Part shown: positions 23,565 through 32,649 of the stretch, piece by piece
Numbering within the stretch: position 1 is the stretch's first letter
Layout of the letters: every line of letters begins with the position of its first letter
Source of the DNA: Clostridia bacterium
GTDB lineage: Bacteria > Bacillota > Clostridia > UBA1212 > UBA1255
Direction: 5' to 3'
Length of the DNA stretch: 43,219 bases
Assembly (NCBI GenBank): GCA_017508875.1
Contig: JAFWQX010000010.1
Span: 1-43,219, forward strand
The notes under the pieces: model-generated
Told to the model about the DNA's origin: nothing
The model's input: only the letters and a program-made list of their open reading frames with translations
Database searches by the model: none
Program-made: the position numbers and the translations under genes

Positions 23565-24545
23565 TTAAAACGCATACTTAGCCGCCAGCAAAGCAGCCTC
23601 GCGCATCGACACGGGGCTGACTTTTTTCTGCCACGCAATATCGAACGCGGTACCGTGATCAACAGACGTGCGCAAATAAGGCATACCGAGCGTAAGCGAG
23701 ATCGTGCGCTCAAAATCAAGCGTCTTGGTGGCAATATGTCCCTGATCGTGGTACAGCGAAAGCACCGCCGAAAACCGCCCGATATGCGCCATATGAAACA
23801 CCGAATCGGCCCCGACCGGCCCCTCCACGGGAAGCCCCTTCGCCTTCGCCTCACAAACGACCGGCTCGATGACGTCGACTTCGTCCCTGCCGAACAGCCC
23901 GTGCTCCCCGGAATGCGGATTCAGCCCCGCCACGGCAAGCGGCTTTTCCGGCGTAACGTTTACGCCCAGCTGCGCAAGCGCGCCAAGCGACCGCCTGATA
24001 TAATCGCGAAGCCTCTTTTTCGTCACCATCGCACACGCACGTTTTAATGAAACGTGGCGCGTCAAAAAGAACACCCTGAGTCCGTCCGTTTCAAACATTG
24101 TAAGAGGATCATCCGTCCCGGTCAACGCCCCGAAGATCTCAGTATGCCCGATATACGGTACACCGGCCGCACGGAGCGCCTCTTTATTGACCGGCGCGGT
24201 CGCAACAGCATCAGCCTGCCCTCCGGCACACAGCTCGTGCGCTTTTTTTATACAATCGAACGCATGCTGCCCCGCAAAAGCATTGACCGTACCCGCAAAT
24301 CCAGTGAGTTCATCCGCCGCAGGAGCATTATCCGGAAGCGGAACGTCAATAATACCGTCCCCGAATCTTTCCTCGAAACCGTCTATCCCCCAAAGCGCTG
24401 CGGCGCGGTCAAAAACGGCGCGGCTGCCAACGGCGAGCGGCGTACATACACGCCTGACTTCCCCGTCAGTAAGCGCGCGGACAACGATTTCGGGACCCAC
24501 TCCAAGCGGGTCCCCCATAGTTAATGCAATAGTTTTTTTAGTCAT
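23565..24545 (-). CDS. pdxA: 4-hydroxythreonine-4-phosphate dehydrogenase family (PdxA/PdxA2)
   Basis: Protein of 326 residues. MTKKTIALTMGDPLGVGPEI is the canonical opening; GHTEIFGALTG, AGLNPHSGEHGLFGRDE (metal and substrate binding) and LSLYHDQGHIATKTLDF follow, and SVDHGTAFDIAWQ is near the end. PdxA oxidises 4-phosphohydroxythreonine in the DXP-dependent pyridoxal phosphate route. Many Firmicutes carry only PdxA2, which acts on phospho-erythronate or threonate in sugar-acid breakdown, and there is no pdxB, pdxJ or DUF1537 kinase here to decide. It follows the zinc-ribbon gene by 33 bases and may share its transcript. Confidence 0.9.
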   Translation of the reverse strand: MTKKTIALTMGDPLGVGPEIVVRALTDGEVRRVCTPLAVGSRAVFDRAAALWGIDGFEERFGDGIIDVPLPDNAPAADELTGFAGTVNAFAGQHAFDCIKKAHELCAGGQADAVATAPVNKEALRAAGVPYIGHTEIFGALTGTDDPLTMFETDGLRVFFLTRHVSLKRACAMVTKKRLRDYIRRSLGALAQLGVNVTPEKPLAVAGLNPHSGEHGLFGRDEVDVIEPVVCEAKAKGLPVEGPVGADSVFHMAHIGRFSAVLSLYHDQGHIATKTLDFERTISLTLGMPYLRTSVDHGTAFDIAWQKKVSPVSMREAALLAAKYAF

Positions 24546-24578
24546 TTCCGTGCAGTCTGCTGTTACAGTGCAGAATGA

Positions 24579-25139
24579 TCAGATATTAATGCTGTTTATC
24601 TCTTCAAGTACGCCTGCAGGCAGACATCCGGCACCGCAGTTCACCGCGCCCAGACCGACGAAGAAAAGAATAATATATATCACAGCGGTAATAAGGCCTA
24701 AAATAGCACAAACAAGTCCTGCAATAGCCATACCGGGCATTTTTCCGGTCGGAGTTTTCTTGCGCGAAACAGCCGCAAAAATAATTCCGAGGATACCGCA
24801 GATAAGAGCAATAAAGGCCGGGATCAAGAAGCATACGAAAAACGAGCTAAAAAGAGCAAGCAGACCGCAAATAAGCGAACCGACCGCCATTCCGTTAGTA
24901 CCGGTCTGAACGGGAGCCTGCTGTACTCCGCCGTAGATCACCGGCGGGACCTGCTGATTCATGTTATCCTGATAAGGGGGTACCGTCTGCTGCTGGACAG
25001 GCTGCTGGACAGGCTGTTGTTCCGGCTGCTGATTAACGGGTTGAGGCGCGGGCTGTTCTGTTACAAGTTTCTGGCCGCAGTTCACACAAAATTTGGTTCC
25101 GTCGGGCAACTGTGCTCCGCAATTTGGACATACTACCAT
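24579..25139 (-). CDS. Zinc-ribbon, Gln/Pro-linker, two-helix membrane protein
   Basis: Protein of 186 residues from the ATG at 25139, chosen because AAAGGA lies nine bases before it. It begins with a zinc ribbon (CPNCGAQLPDGTKFCVNCGQ), continues with a low-complexity linker of PVNQQPEQQPVQQPVQQQ type, and has two C-terminal membrane segments (LICGLLALFSSFFVCFLIPAFIALICGILGIIFA and IAGLVCAILGLITAVIYIILFFVG) joined by a basic loop. The second half matches the DUF4190-like layout common in Gram-positive bacteria. The protein should sit in the membrane with its ribbon inside. Function is unknown. Confidence 0.75.
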   Translation of the reverse strand: MVVCPNCGAQLPDGTKFCVNCGQKLVTEQPAPQPVNQQPEQQPVQQPVQQQTVPPYQDNMNQQVPPVIYGGVQQAPVQTGTNGMAVGSLICGLLALFSSFFVCFLIPAFIALICGILGIIFAAVSRKKTPTGKMPGMAIAGLVCAILGLITAVIYIILFFVGLGAVNCGAGCLPAGVLEEINSINI

Positions 25140-25364
25140 TTTGGTCATTCCTTTCTCTAACGCGATCATACTGTTACTGATCAGATATAATTATTGCGCG
25201 CCGCACCGCATCAAAGCAAAAAGCATAGACAGCGCTCCTAATTGCCCTAATTTTATACCACATATTGCCACGTGTCAAGAAAAAGCCGCCCGTTTCAGTT
25301 TCCGATTGCACTTTTATTAATTTTGTGCCACAATATCGAAAATTTGATGCGGGAGTTTGATCTT

Positions 25365-26222
25365 ATGAGAGAATACTTTTTCGGCTGGTACTTCAAGAGT
25401 CAATCGTCAGACAGGACTCTGGCGGTCATCCCCGCATGGCATCGCGCAAAGGGCCGGACAACGTGCTCCGTGCAGCTCATTACCGACGGGAGCGCATGGT
25501 TCGCAGATTATCCGGATGAAAAGTTCAGGCGCCTCAAAGGCGGTTTCGGGGCTGAGATCGGGGCCAATTACTTCGGCCCGGACGGAATACGCCTCAACAT
25601 AGAAAAACCGGGACTTATTGCCCGCGGCGAACTGAAATTCGGCCCGTTTGCTCCGCTCAAAGGCGACATAATGGGTCCTTTCCGGTTCGTGCCCTTCATG
25701 GAATGCCGCCACAGCGTAATCAGTATGCGCCACACCGTAAACGGCTGCATCGAGCTCAACGGCGAGCGGTACGAATTCGTTGACGCCTCCGGATATATCG
25801 AAGGCGACCGCGGAAGATCGTTCCCCGCCGTCTATTCATGGACGCAGTGTTTTCTTGAAGGCGGAGGGTCAACGATGCTGAGCGCAGCCCGCATACCCGT
25901 CGGACCGTTTATTTTTACCGGAATAATCGGCTTCGTGCTGAGCGGCGGCAATGAATACCGGATCGCTACTTACCGCGGCGCTAAGGCGTCGTCAATTCGC
26001 GGCGGCGAGCTCGTTATCCGCCAGAGAGCTCTGACGTTTTCCGCAAAACTGCTAAGTAAAAACGACCACCCTCTGAAAGCGCCCGTTACGGGGGCAATGG
26101 TCCGCACGATCCGCGAGAATGCTTCCTGCACCGCCGAATACCGCCTCGAAAACAACGGCAGCGTGATATTGCACGAAGTGAGCCCCCGCGCCTCGTTCGA
26201 ATATGAATATCCGGACAAGTAA
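25365..26222 (+). CDS. CrtC / tocopherol-cyclase-like beta-barrel protein
   Basis: Protein of 285 residues from ATG 25365, preceded by GGGAG. It has the lipocalin-like two-barrel features of the tocopherol cyclase/CrtC/AttH group: an N-terminal YFFGWYFKSQSSDRTLAVIPAWH, then GEIxxx-like strands (GPFAPLKGDIMGPFRFVPFMECRHSVISM), a GYIEGDRGRSFPAVYSWTQCF motif typical of the bacterial members, and a beta-rich end. In Firmicutes these are annotated only by similarity. A cyclase or lipid-modifying reaction has not been shown for this branch, and carotenoid or tocopherol genes are absent nearby. It is soluble by sequence. Confidence 0.75.
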   Translation: MREYFFGWYFKSQSSDRTLAVIPAWHRAKGRTTCSVQLITDGSAWFADYPDEKFRRLKGGFGAEIGANYFGPDGIRLNIEKPGLIARGELKFGPFAPLKGDIMGPFRFVPFMECRHSVISMRHTVNGCIELNGERYEFVDASGYIEGDRGRSFPAVYSWTQCFLEGGGSTMLSAARIPVGPFIFTGIIGFVLSGGNEYRIATYRGAKASSIRGGELVIRQRALTFSAKLLSKNDHPLKAPVTGAMVRTIRENASCTAEYRLENNGSVILHEVSPRASFEYEYPDK

Positions 26223-26237
26223 ACTGCGCTGCCACTG

Positions 26238-26267
26238 TTGACACCTCCCTCGCCGGGATGGTAAAAT
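26238..26267 (+). promoter_or_regulatory. Promoter of the sugar isomerase-oxidoreductase pair
   Basis: TTGACA at 26238-26243, 18 bases, TAAAAT at 26262-26267, about 97 bases before the start codon. No operator is obvious. Confidence 0.55.
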
Positions 26268-26364
26268 TGACACATAAAATACGGAATTAATTGACCGCTC
26301 AACGGCTTCACAAAAGCGGCGCAATTTACCGCAAAACACATAGTAAAGTGAGGATGATATTGAT

Positions 26365-27156
26365 ATGTATCCGTTCAAGATCGGTGTGATGCTCGACTCA
26401 TTCAGACTCCCTATCGACCAGGCGCTCGCGAAGGCGGAGGAAGTGGGAGGACAGGGACTTCAGGTGTATGCGACCTACGGAGAAATGGCTCCCGAAAATC
26501 TTTCCGCAAAAGCGCGCAAAGAGTTTTTAAATAAAGTTAAATCGCACGGGCTCGTGATCTCGGCGCTGTGCGGAGACCTTGGAAGAGGCTTTTCGAATCC
26601 GGAACTGAATCCGGAACTCATCGAAAAATCGAAGAGGATCCTGGACCTCGCCGTAGAACTGGAGACAAACGTTGTCACCACCCACATCGGCAGAGTACCG
26701 GACGATCCGGCTGATGAAGTGTATAAGATCATGCAGGATGCGTGCCACGAACTTGCCGAGTACGCAGACAGCCTTAAAGCACACTTTGCGATCGAGACGG
26801 GACCTGAGCCGGCGGCAAGGCTCAGAGCGTTCCTTGACACCCTCGGGTCACGCGGAGTTGCGGTAAACTACGATCCCGCAAACCTCACGATGTGCGTTGA
26901 CGACGACGCGGTGGCGGGAGTGTACGAACTGAAAAATTATATTGTCCATACGCACGCTAAAGACGGTCTTCGCGGAACGAAACCTCCGTTCGTCGAAGTA
27001 CCGCTCGGACAGGGCGACGTAAAGTGGGACGGATATCTTAAAGCTCTGCACGACGTCGGTTTCAAAGGATTCCTTACCATCGAGCGCGAGTGCGGCGAAA
27101 CGCCCGAGAAGGATATCGCGATGGCAGTGGAATTTTTGAAGGGAAAGATCGCATAA
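26365..27156 (+). CDS. Sugar phosphate isomerase/epimerase-like TIM-barrel protein
   Basis: Protein of 263 residues with GTGAGGATG upstream of ATG 26365. It belongs to the xylose-isomerase-like/AP endonuclease 2 TIM-barrel group. Visible metal-site and barrel elements are [32 protein letters not shown] (His), FAIETGPEP (Glu), [12 protein letters not shown] (Asp) and VHTHAKDG (His), with a last Glu in FLTIEREC. Members isomerise or epimerise keto sugars or inositol derivatives. The following Gfo/Idh/MocA gene, 13 bases on with AAGGAGG between, is a usual partner in inosose or unusual-sugar breakdown. The substrate cannot be fixed. Confidence 0.88.
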   Translation: MYPFKIGVMLDSFRLPIDQALAKAEEVGGQGLQVYATYGEMAPENLSAKARKEFLNKVKSHGLVISALCGDLGRGFSNPELNPELIEKSKRILDLAVELETNVVTTHIGRVPDDPADEVYKIMQDACHELAEYADSLKAHFAIETGPEPAARLRAFLDTLGSRGVAVNYDPANLTMCVDDDAVAGVYELKNYIVHTHAKDGLRGTKPPFVEVPLGQGDVKWDGYLKALHDVGFKGFLTIERECGETPEKDIAMAVEFLKGKIA

Positions 27157-27169
27157 GGAGGATATAAAT

Positions 27170-28228
27170 ATGAAAAAATTAAAGGTTGGCATCGTCGGCG
27201 TAGGCGGCATTTCCGAATTTCACATCAGCGGGTATAAACGCAATCCGAACGTTGAATTATACGCGTTCTGCGACATAAATGAGCAGCGGCTCAAGGAAAA
27301 AGGCGCGCGCCACGGCGTTACGAGACTTTACACGGACGTAAACGAGATGGTAAAGCTCGAAGAACTTGACGCGGTAAGCGTCTGCACGTGGAACTCCGCA
27401 CACGCTCCGTGCACTATCGCTGCGCTTAACGCGGGAAAGCACGTTCTGTGCGAAAAGCCGATGGCAATGAACGGCGAAGAGGCCGAAGAGATGCTTGCCG
27501 CGGCAAAACGTTCGGGTAAGATGCTGCAGATCGGTTTCGTGCGCCGCTTCGGCAACGACTGTGCGATCCTGAAAGATTTCGTTGACAACGGCGATTTCGG
27601 AGAGATCTACTACGCTAAGGCGATTTATACCAGAAGACACGGCTGCCCCGGCGGCTGGTTCTCGGATAAAAAGCGCTCCGGCGGCGGGCCGCTGATCGAC
27701 CTCGGCGTACACGTTATCGACCTCGCCAGATATATTGCCGGCTGCCCGAAGCCTGTTTCGGCGTACGGCGTTACGTTTGACAAGCTCGGCTCCCGTCCGG
27801 AAGTTAAAACTCGTCCGGGCGAATATAAAGCATCCGACGCGGGTGTAACAAGCGACGTAGAAGACTTTGCCTCCGCTCTGATCCGCTTCGAAAACGGCTT
27901 CACGATCGGTATAGAGGCTTCGTTCGACATGAACCTTCCCGGTGAGAACAATATAGTGATCCTGGGCACCAAAGCGGGCGCTACGCTCTCCCCCGACCTG
28001 AAGATCTACTCCACCGCCCACGGCTACATGACCAACGTGACGCTGGATATGCCCACGGCGCTGGACTTCAACGGGCTCTTTGAGCGCGAGATCGACGATT
28101 TCGTAGACTGCGTTCTGACCGGACGCGCGAGCAACGCCCCTGCCGAGGACGGTGTGATCCTTATGAAGATCCTCTCCGCGATCTACGAATCCGCGCGCAC
28201 CGGCAACGAAGTGAAGATCGATTGCTGA
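27170..28228 (+). CDS. Gfo/Idh/MocA-family oxidoreductase
   Basis: Protein of 352 residues. An N-terminal Rossmann fold opens with LKVGIVGVGGISEFHISGYKRNP, followed by CDINEQRLKEK and the family motif CEKPMAMN (catalytic Lys). The C-terminal half has the alpha/beta domain with GGGPLIDLGVHVIDLARYIAG, in which the His and Asp are probable active-site residues. The enzymes oxidise or reduce sugars, inositols or sugar acids using NAD(P). It is translated just after the isomerase-like gene and should act on the same compound. Confidence 0.9.
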   Translation: MKKLKVGIVGVGGISEFHISGYKRNPNVELYAFCDINEQRLKEKGARHGVTRLYTDVNEMVKLEELDAVSVCTWNSAHAPCTIAALNAGKHVLCEKPMAMNGEEAEEMLAAAKRSGKMLQIGFVRRFGNDCAILKDFVDNGDFGEIYYAKAIYTRRHGCPGGWFSDKKRSGGGPLIDLGVHVIDLARYIAGCPKPVSAYGVTFDKLGSRPEVKTRPGEYKASDAGVTSDVEDFASALIRFENGFTIGIEASFDMNLPGENNIVILGTKAGATLSPDLKIYSTAHGYMTNVTLDMPTALDFNGLFEREIDDFVDCVLTGRASNAPAEDGVILMKILSAIYESARTGNEVKIDC

Positions 28229-28268
28229 ACGCAGCGTTTTCATCTTAAAATCAAGAAATCATAAAAGA

Positions 28269-28304
28269 GGCCCGGGCAAAGCGTTTTCGCTGACCCGGGC
28301 TTTT
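28269..28304. terminator. Bidirectional terminator between convergent genes
   Basis: GCCCGGG (28270-28276) pairs with CCCGGGC (28294-28300), followed by TTTT on the plus strand and preceded by AAAAGA for the minus strand. It serves the oxidoreductase and the beta-helix gene. Confidence 0.85.
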
Positions 28305-28324
28305 CCCGTCCGCCGTTTATTTAC

Positions 28325-30691
28325 TTACTCAACCATCTTCTTATTAAACGGCACCGGTTCGGAAACCTTTACCCCGCTTCCCGCAGTAATGTCGTTATCG
28401 TGTATGACGACCATCGAGATGTAGTCTCCGCCGCCTTCCACCTTTCCGGAAGTAATGCCGTCGCCGCGTGTGCCGATCACGTTGTGGTCAATATAGATCC
28501 CGTCCGGTCCGTACCCTAAATTCGACAGGAAGATCGCATTTTCCGCTCCGTCAAATTTGTTATACGCAATATTGACATGCAATATTTCGTAAACTTCGAC
28601 CTGCGTTTTCCCGGTATTGCCAAAAGTATTTCCCATCACTTTAAGACCCTCGCAGCGGCCGTCTCCCACCGTCGTCCCGTTACCGACGAGCACGCCCTTG
28701 CCCGGCCCGGAAAAGACGTTGTCAATAACAAAATCATTTATCGATATCTCGTTCGGCAGCCTGGTATAGCAAAGTCCGTAACTCTCCTGATTCGCGGTGT
28801 CAAAGCGGCAGCGGACCGCCCAGCAGTTTGATCCGTGGAAATGCATAAGCGGCGCAGTATTCGTTTCTCCGGAAGTGAACGTGCAGTCGAACGCTTTTAC
28901 GTACAGCGCGTCAATGCAGCTCCCCTGTCCTTTATGCTCCATTCCGAGATCTTTCATATTGAAATTGTACTTCATCGCGATATCGAAAATGTGCCCGTCA
29001 AGGCTTTCTGCCCCTACGATCCGGCTCTTTCCGGCTCCGTCGCCTTTGAACGTGAGTATCTTAGAATCGTCTTTTGAGACCTTTATCGTTTTGGTAATGA
29101 CGTACGTGCCTGCCGGGAAATAAGCCGTACCGCTCGCTGCTTTTGCCGCTTTCACGCATTTAGTCACGGCTTCCGTGTCGTCTGTAGTACCGTCGCCAAG
29201 AGCACCGTAATCTTTTACGTTGAAATATTTATTGGGGGCGTTCAGAAGCGAAACGTCTCCTGTGATCTGCGGCATTTTCGCAAAATCCGGAGTTTTAGCT
29301 TCCGGTACGTCCGGGCGATCCTTCGGCGTTATCTCCGCCTTTTCTCCTTCTCCGGGCATATTCACGGAACCGTATCCTTTGGTATCTACGTGCGATGCGG
29401 CATCAATACTCATTATATCCAGTTCGGGACTTGCTCCGCTGATGTTAGCCACCAGGTTCTCCCCGATATCAGACGCGACGCACAGACGCATAAACAAAGC
29501 GTTGCCGCCTGTAAGCACGCAGTAGTTTCTGCGGATCGTAAGCGCGCTGTAATTCTGACCGTACACCGTTACACTGTCAGGCGCCCAGATATAATTATCG
29601 TGAACGGAAATTCCGGCTCCGGCTGCGTCAGATTCAGTCATACGCACGCCGCCTTTACTGCCGCCCATATAATTGTCCCGGATTTCTACGTTGTACACGC
29701 CCGAACCTTCGGGGGCAATTCCGACGGCGGTCGAAGCGGCGTCAAGCATATTGTTAGCGATCAGCAGTCCGTTGACCGAACGCACTTCGATCATCGGCTC
29801 GGACGGTATTAGATAAAGATTTCGTACGATCGATATCGCTTCAGGCGCGCCGTCCGGATCGTGCGATGAAATAAGCGTGCATTTCGTGTATGAGCCTCCG
29901 AAATGCGTATCACACAGGACGTTCCCTCGCGCGTCCCGCCCGGGATATTTCGTGAATTCGACCTGATACACAGCCGTATTTACGTGCTCAAACCCGCACT
30001 GGCGTACAGTATTATACGAGCCCGAGATTTCGAGGCACGGTTTTGCACAGCGCGTCGAATTTTTAGTGAAACGGCAGCCGTACAATGAACAGCCGCTCGC
30101 CTCGAGGCTGAAAGTCGCAGAATTTCTGGCATTTTCAGTAAAAGTCAGGAAAGAAAAATGAGTGTTGTCGCGGGCAACGGTAATGAGCGCCGCATTTTCA
30201 GAATCCGCGCTGTTGCTAACGAATATGACGCTGCTGCCGGCCGGATCGCCCGCAAAACACAGCCATGCTCCGTCATTTCCGTCAATTTTCAGCGCAGAAT
30301 TCACTTTGTACCGCCCCGTAGGAAAATACAAAATGCCTCCGCCTTTTGATATCACAGCTGCCGCAGCGTTCAATATCGCTTCCGACGCGTCTGTCCGTCC
30401 GTCCGCGGGTACGCCGAGGTCAATAGCGTTATATACTTTCGCGTCAGCTGTCAGCTGTGTCACGGCCCCTGTTACGAGCAGTTCTTCCATCGTTCTCGCC
30501 TCCCATTCGGCCGCATTGCCGCCGCGGTCAATAAGCTCTTCTCCGCCGCTGCCGCCCGGATCTCCGGTCGGTTTTAACGTCTCTGTGCCGTCAACGATTT
30601 CCGGTTTCGCTGTGCATCCGGTCAATATCATTGCCGCGCCCGCAATAAGCAGCAGCGTTAACGGAACTGTTTTTTTCAGGAATCGTTTCAT
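28325..30691 (-). CDS. Large lipoprotein with two pectate-lyase-3-like beta-helix halves
   Basis: Protein of 788 residues with AAGGTGAAGG before the ATG. The signal peptide ends in a proper lipobox (LTGC, Cys at about 26). Two similar modules follow. The first begins YNAIDLGVPADGRTDASEAI and GGGILYFPTGRYKV (about residues 85-145), the second YFNVKDYGALGDGTTDDTEAV and GTAYFPAGTYVI (about 485-545). Each opening is the hallmark of Pectate_lyase_3-type right-handed beta-helices, also found in phage tailspikes and exopolysaccharide-modifying enzymes. Repeated NxxxDN-like rungs (IRDNYMGG, VHDNYIW, IYDHNVIG-type) fit a helix. It is anchored outside the membrane and may bind or cut a polysaccharide; catalysis is not proven by motif. 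It lies seven bases after the PD-(D/E)XK gene. Confidence 0.8.
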   Translation of the reverse strand: MKRFLKKTVPLTLLLIAGAAMILTGCTAKPEIVDGTETLKPTGDPGGSGGEELIDRGGNAAEWEARTMEELLVTGAVTQLTADAKVYNAIDLGVPADGRTDASEAILNAAAAVISKGGGILYFPTGRYKVNSALKIDGNDGAWLCFAGDPAGSSVIFVSNSADSENAALITVARDNTHFSFLTFTENARNSATFSLEASGCSLYGCRFTKNSTRCAKPCLEISGSYNTVRQCGFEHVNTAVYQVEFTKYPGRDARGNVLCDTHFGGSYTKCTLISSHDPDGAPEAISIVRNLYLIPSEPMIEVRSVNGLLIANNMLDAASTAVGIAPEGSGVYNVEIRDNYMGGSKGGVRMTESDAAGAGISVHDNYIWAPDSVTVYGQNYSALTIRRNYCVLTGGNALFMRLCVASDIGENLVANISGASPELDIMSIDAASHVDTKGYGSVNMPGEGEKAEITPKDRPDVPEAKTPDFAKMPQITGDVSLLNAPNKYFNVKDYGALGDGTTDDTEAVTKCVKAAKAASGTAYFPAGTYVITKTIKVSKDDSKILTFKGDGAGKSRIVGAESLDGHIFDIAMKYNFNMKDLGMEHKGQGSCIDALYVKAFDCTFTSGETNTAPLMHFHGSNCWAVRCRFDTANQESYGLCYTRLPNEISINDFVIDNVFSGPGKGVLVGNGTTVGDGRCEGLKVMGNTFGNTGKTQVEVYEILHVNIAYNKFDGAENAIFLSNLGYGPDGIYIDHNVIGTRGDGITSGKVEGGGDYISMVVIHDNDITAGSGVKVSEPVPFNKKMVE

Positions 30692-30698
30692 CTGACCT

Positions 30699-31664
30699 TC
30701 ACCTTTTTTTGTTTACCGCGACCGGGACAAGTTCTTTTCTGAGCGCTTCGGTCTGCTCCGGCCCGAGTTTCAGCAGCTTTACCGCCTCATCAAAAGAGAC
30801 GGTTTCCATAAGCGTACGAATATTCTCTTTAAGCCCAAGCTCGAGACCCTGCTCGAGACCTTTATTCCATATTAAATCAGAATAATTGCACATCTCTATG
30901 ATCCTCCTGTTTTGTTCTTCGCCATCCTCATTAATAAATCCATATTCCCGAAGCTTCTCTCTCTTCTCTGCCCCTGATGAATTATCATCAAAAACAGCTG
31001 AAAGCAGATTTATCATCGGATTCTTGCTGTCCCTGCACCCCAGTCCTACCGTCACAATGCTTATCAGATCATACTCTGCTTCAGCAGCGATACTATCAGT
31101 CGATGACCCGTATAAAATCCGAGGTGTGATCCCGTAAAGTACTATTGTATCGCGGCATTTCAGCGCAGGTGACAGAAACAGCCATATTGAATATACTTTC
31201 TGTATCTTTTCATATTCCGAACCGGAAAACTCTACATGTTTTTGGTCCGAAATCAGACGCGCGCAATAATAGATCGCCCGCGAGACCGGTTCGTACCCTG
31301 GAGTCATATCATTCTGCGCTTCGACGTTTATGATGAGTTTGTATTTCTGGCCTATATTGTCCGGCAATAACGCATCGAACAATATATCGTATGCTATCTG
31401 CCCGTCAGAAATACTTTGGCTATCGGTTCGCCGCCCTTTAATGCTATCGCCCGCGCTAGCAATACCGGAAGCGCTTACTATTATGTCCCCTTCAATAAAA
31501 GGAACTATTTCTTCTCGTTCGAACGATCTGTATTCCGGCACACACTCCTTAAGTATTTCGGCGAGAATAAACTTATCGCTCAAAAACAACTTGCATGCGG
31601 CATCAAGCCTCATCTTAATATCTTTTGTTTCCGCATCATTTATTGTATTAACTCCAGAACTCAT
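30699..31664 (-). CDS. PD-(D/E)XK nuclease-family protein (Rpn/transposase-like)
   Basis: Protein of 321 residues. CGAGGAGGAG lies upstream of the ATG. It matches the Clostridia PD-(D/E)XK family usually named transposase or Rpn-like: KLFLSDKFILAEILKECVPEY near the start, DGQIAYDILFDALLP (acidic strand) and KLIINVEAQND (the E-x-Q/K strand), then YYCARLISDQ. The C terminus repeats EQGLELGLKENIRTLM and ends basic. Such proteins occur in many copies and are not tied to a known transposon structure; I see no inverted repeats at its ends. The role in recombination or defence is open. Confidence 0.8.
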   Translation of the reverse strand: MSSGVNTINDAETKDIKMRLDAACKLFLSDKFILAEILKECVPEYRSFEREEIVPFIEGDIIVSASGIASAGDSIKGRRTDSQSISDGQIAYDILFDALLPDNIGQKYKLIINVEAQNDMTPGYEPVSRAIYYCARLISDQKHVEFSGSEYEKIQKVYSIWLFLSPALKCRDTIVLYGITPRILYGSSTDSIAAEAEYDLISIVTVGLGCRDSKNPMINLLSAVFDDNSSGAEKREKLREYGFINEDGEEQNRRIIEMCNYSDLIWNKGLEQGLELGLKENIRTLMETVSFDEAVKLLKLGPEQTEALRKELVPVAVNKKR

Positions 31665-31811
31665 TACCGCCGGCTCCTCCTCGGACTGTAATTACCGGCT
31701 CAAGCTTTTATACTACAATAATCGGCGACAATGTTTTCTGCAACTCTTCTGCTGTTCTTCCTGCCGGCAATTAAATGCTACTACTTTTGCATTCGTTTTG
31801 TCAACCAATTT

Positions 31812-31900
31812 CCGGTTTCCGTTATATTACCGGATTTTTCCGAAAATTACCGGATTTTTCCGGATATTCCCGAAGATTTCCGGATACTCCCGGCAAAAAT
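31812..31900. repeat. Exact 10-bp-period array, CGGATTTTTC type
   Basis: Units such as CGGATTTTTC, CGAAAATTAC, CGGATTTTTC, CGGATATTCC, CGAAGATTTC and CGGATACTCC follow at ten-base steps. It lies between the end of hisIE and the PD-(D/E)XK gene. Read on the minus strand it resembles the CGGAAAT arrays at 7446 and 21881. Confidence 0.85.
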
Positions 31901-31951
31901 CCAGCCCTTGATTTTAGAACCGGTAAGCCTCCGCCAGGCGGAGCACCCCCG

Positions 31952-32611
31952 TCACGTCATCTTCTCCTGCTTGACCTTCTTATCGATCACGTGCCTGCGG
32001 CCCAGTTCCGCCTTAATATCATCGGGCGAGATCCCGGCTTCGACCATCAGCACCATCACGTGATAGACCAGGTCGGAAATCTCATAGACCGTCTCCGCCT
32101 TATCCTGCGCCTTGCCCGCGATAATGACCTCGGTGCATTCCTCTCCCACCTTCTTAAGAATCTTGTCGAGGCCCTTCTCGAACAGGTACGTAGTATAAGA
32201 ACCCTCTTTTTTATTGACCTTGCGCCCCTCGATCATCTTATACAAGCCGTCGATCGAAAATTCTTCCTGCTCGTCGCTCTCCCAGACCGGATATTCGAAG
32301 CAGGACGTTGTCCCCAGATGGCAGGCGGGACCGTCGGCTTTCACTGCGATCAGCAGCGTGTCGCGGTCGCAATCGGCGGTGATGCTGATTATATGCTGAT
32401 AATTTCCGCTCGTTTCTCCTTTGGTCCATAATTTCTGTCTCGAACGGCTCCAGAAGCACGTGAGGCCTTTTTCGATCGAGATCTGAAGGCTTTCGCGGTT
32501 CATATAAGCCAGCATAAGCACCCGCCTGGTGGCGTAGTCGGTTACGATCGCAGGTATCAGACCGCGCTCGTCAAATTTAAGTTCGTCAACGTTAATAAGA
32601 ATATCGCTCAT
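31952..32611 (-). CDS. hisIE: Bifunctional phosphoribosyl-AMP cyclohydrolase / phosphoribosyl-ATP pyrophosphatase
   Basis: Protein of 219 residues with AAAGGAGG before the ATG. The HisI half (1 to about 115) has [28 protein letters not shown] and the zinc/metal region [10 protein letters not shown]. The HisE half has [32 protein letters not shown], with its acidic metal-binding residues. They carry out steps 2 and 3 of histidine synthesis. It is the last gene of the his operon. A 7-bp hairpin (CTCCGCC/GGCGGAG, 31929-31943) follows the stop but lacks a T run, so it is a weak terminator at best. Confidence 0.96.
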   Translation of the reverse strand: MSDILINVDELKFDERGLIPAIVTDYATRRVLMLAYMNRESLQISIEKGLTCFWSRSRQKLWTKGETSGNYQHIISITADCDRDTLLIAVKADGPACHLGTTSCFEYPVWESDEQEEFSIDGLYKMIEGRKVNKKEGSYTTYLFEKGLDKILKKVGEECTEVIIAGKAQDKAETVYEISDLVYHVMVLMVEAGISPDDIKAELGRRHVIDKKVKQEKMT

Positions 32612-32649
32612 AATACTTTTCCTCCTTTGATTGACCGGCCGTGCGGAAA

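Noticed and set aside
30699..31664. Complete insertion sequence around the PD-(D/E)XK gene
   Set aside because: No terminal inverted repeats or target duplications could be seen on either side.
31929..31943. Terminator of the his operon
   Set aside because: The CTCCGCC/GGCGGAG hairpin has a one-base loop and no T run on the minus strand.
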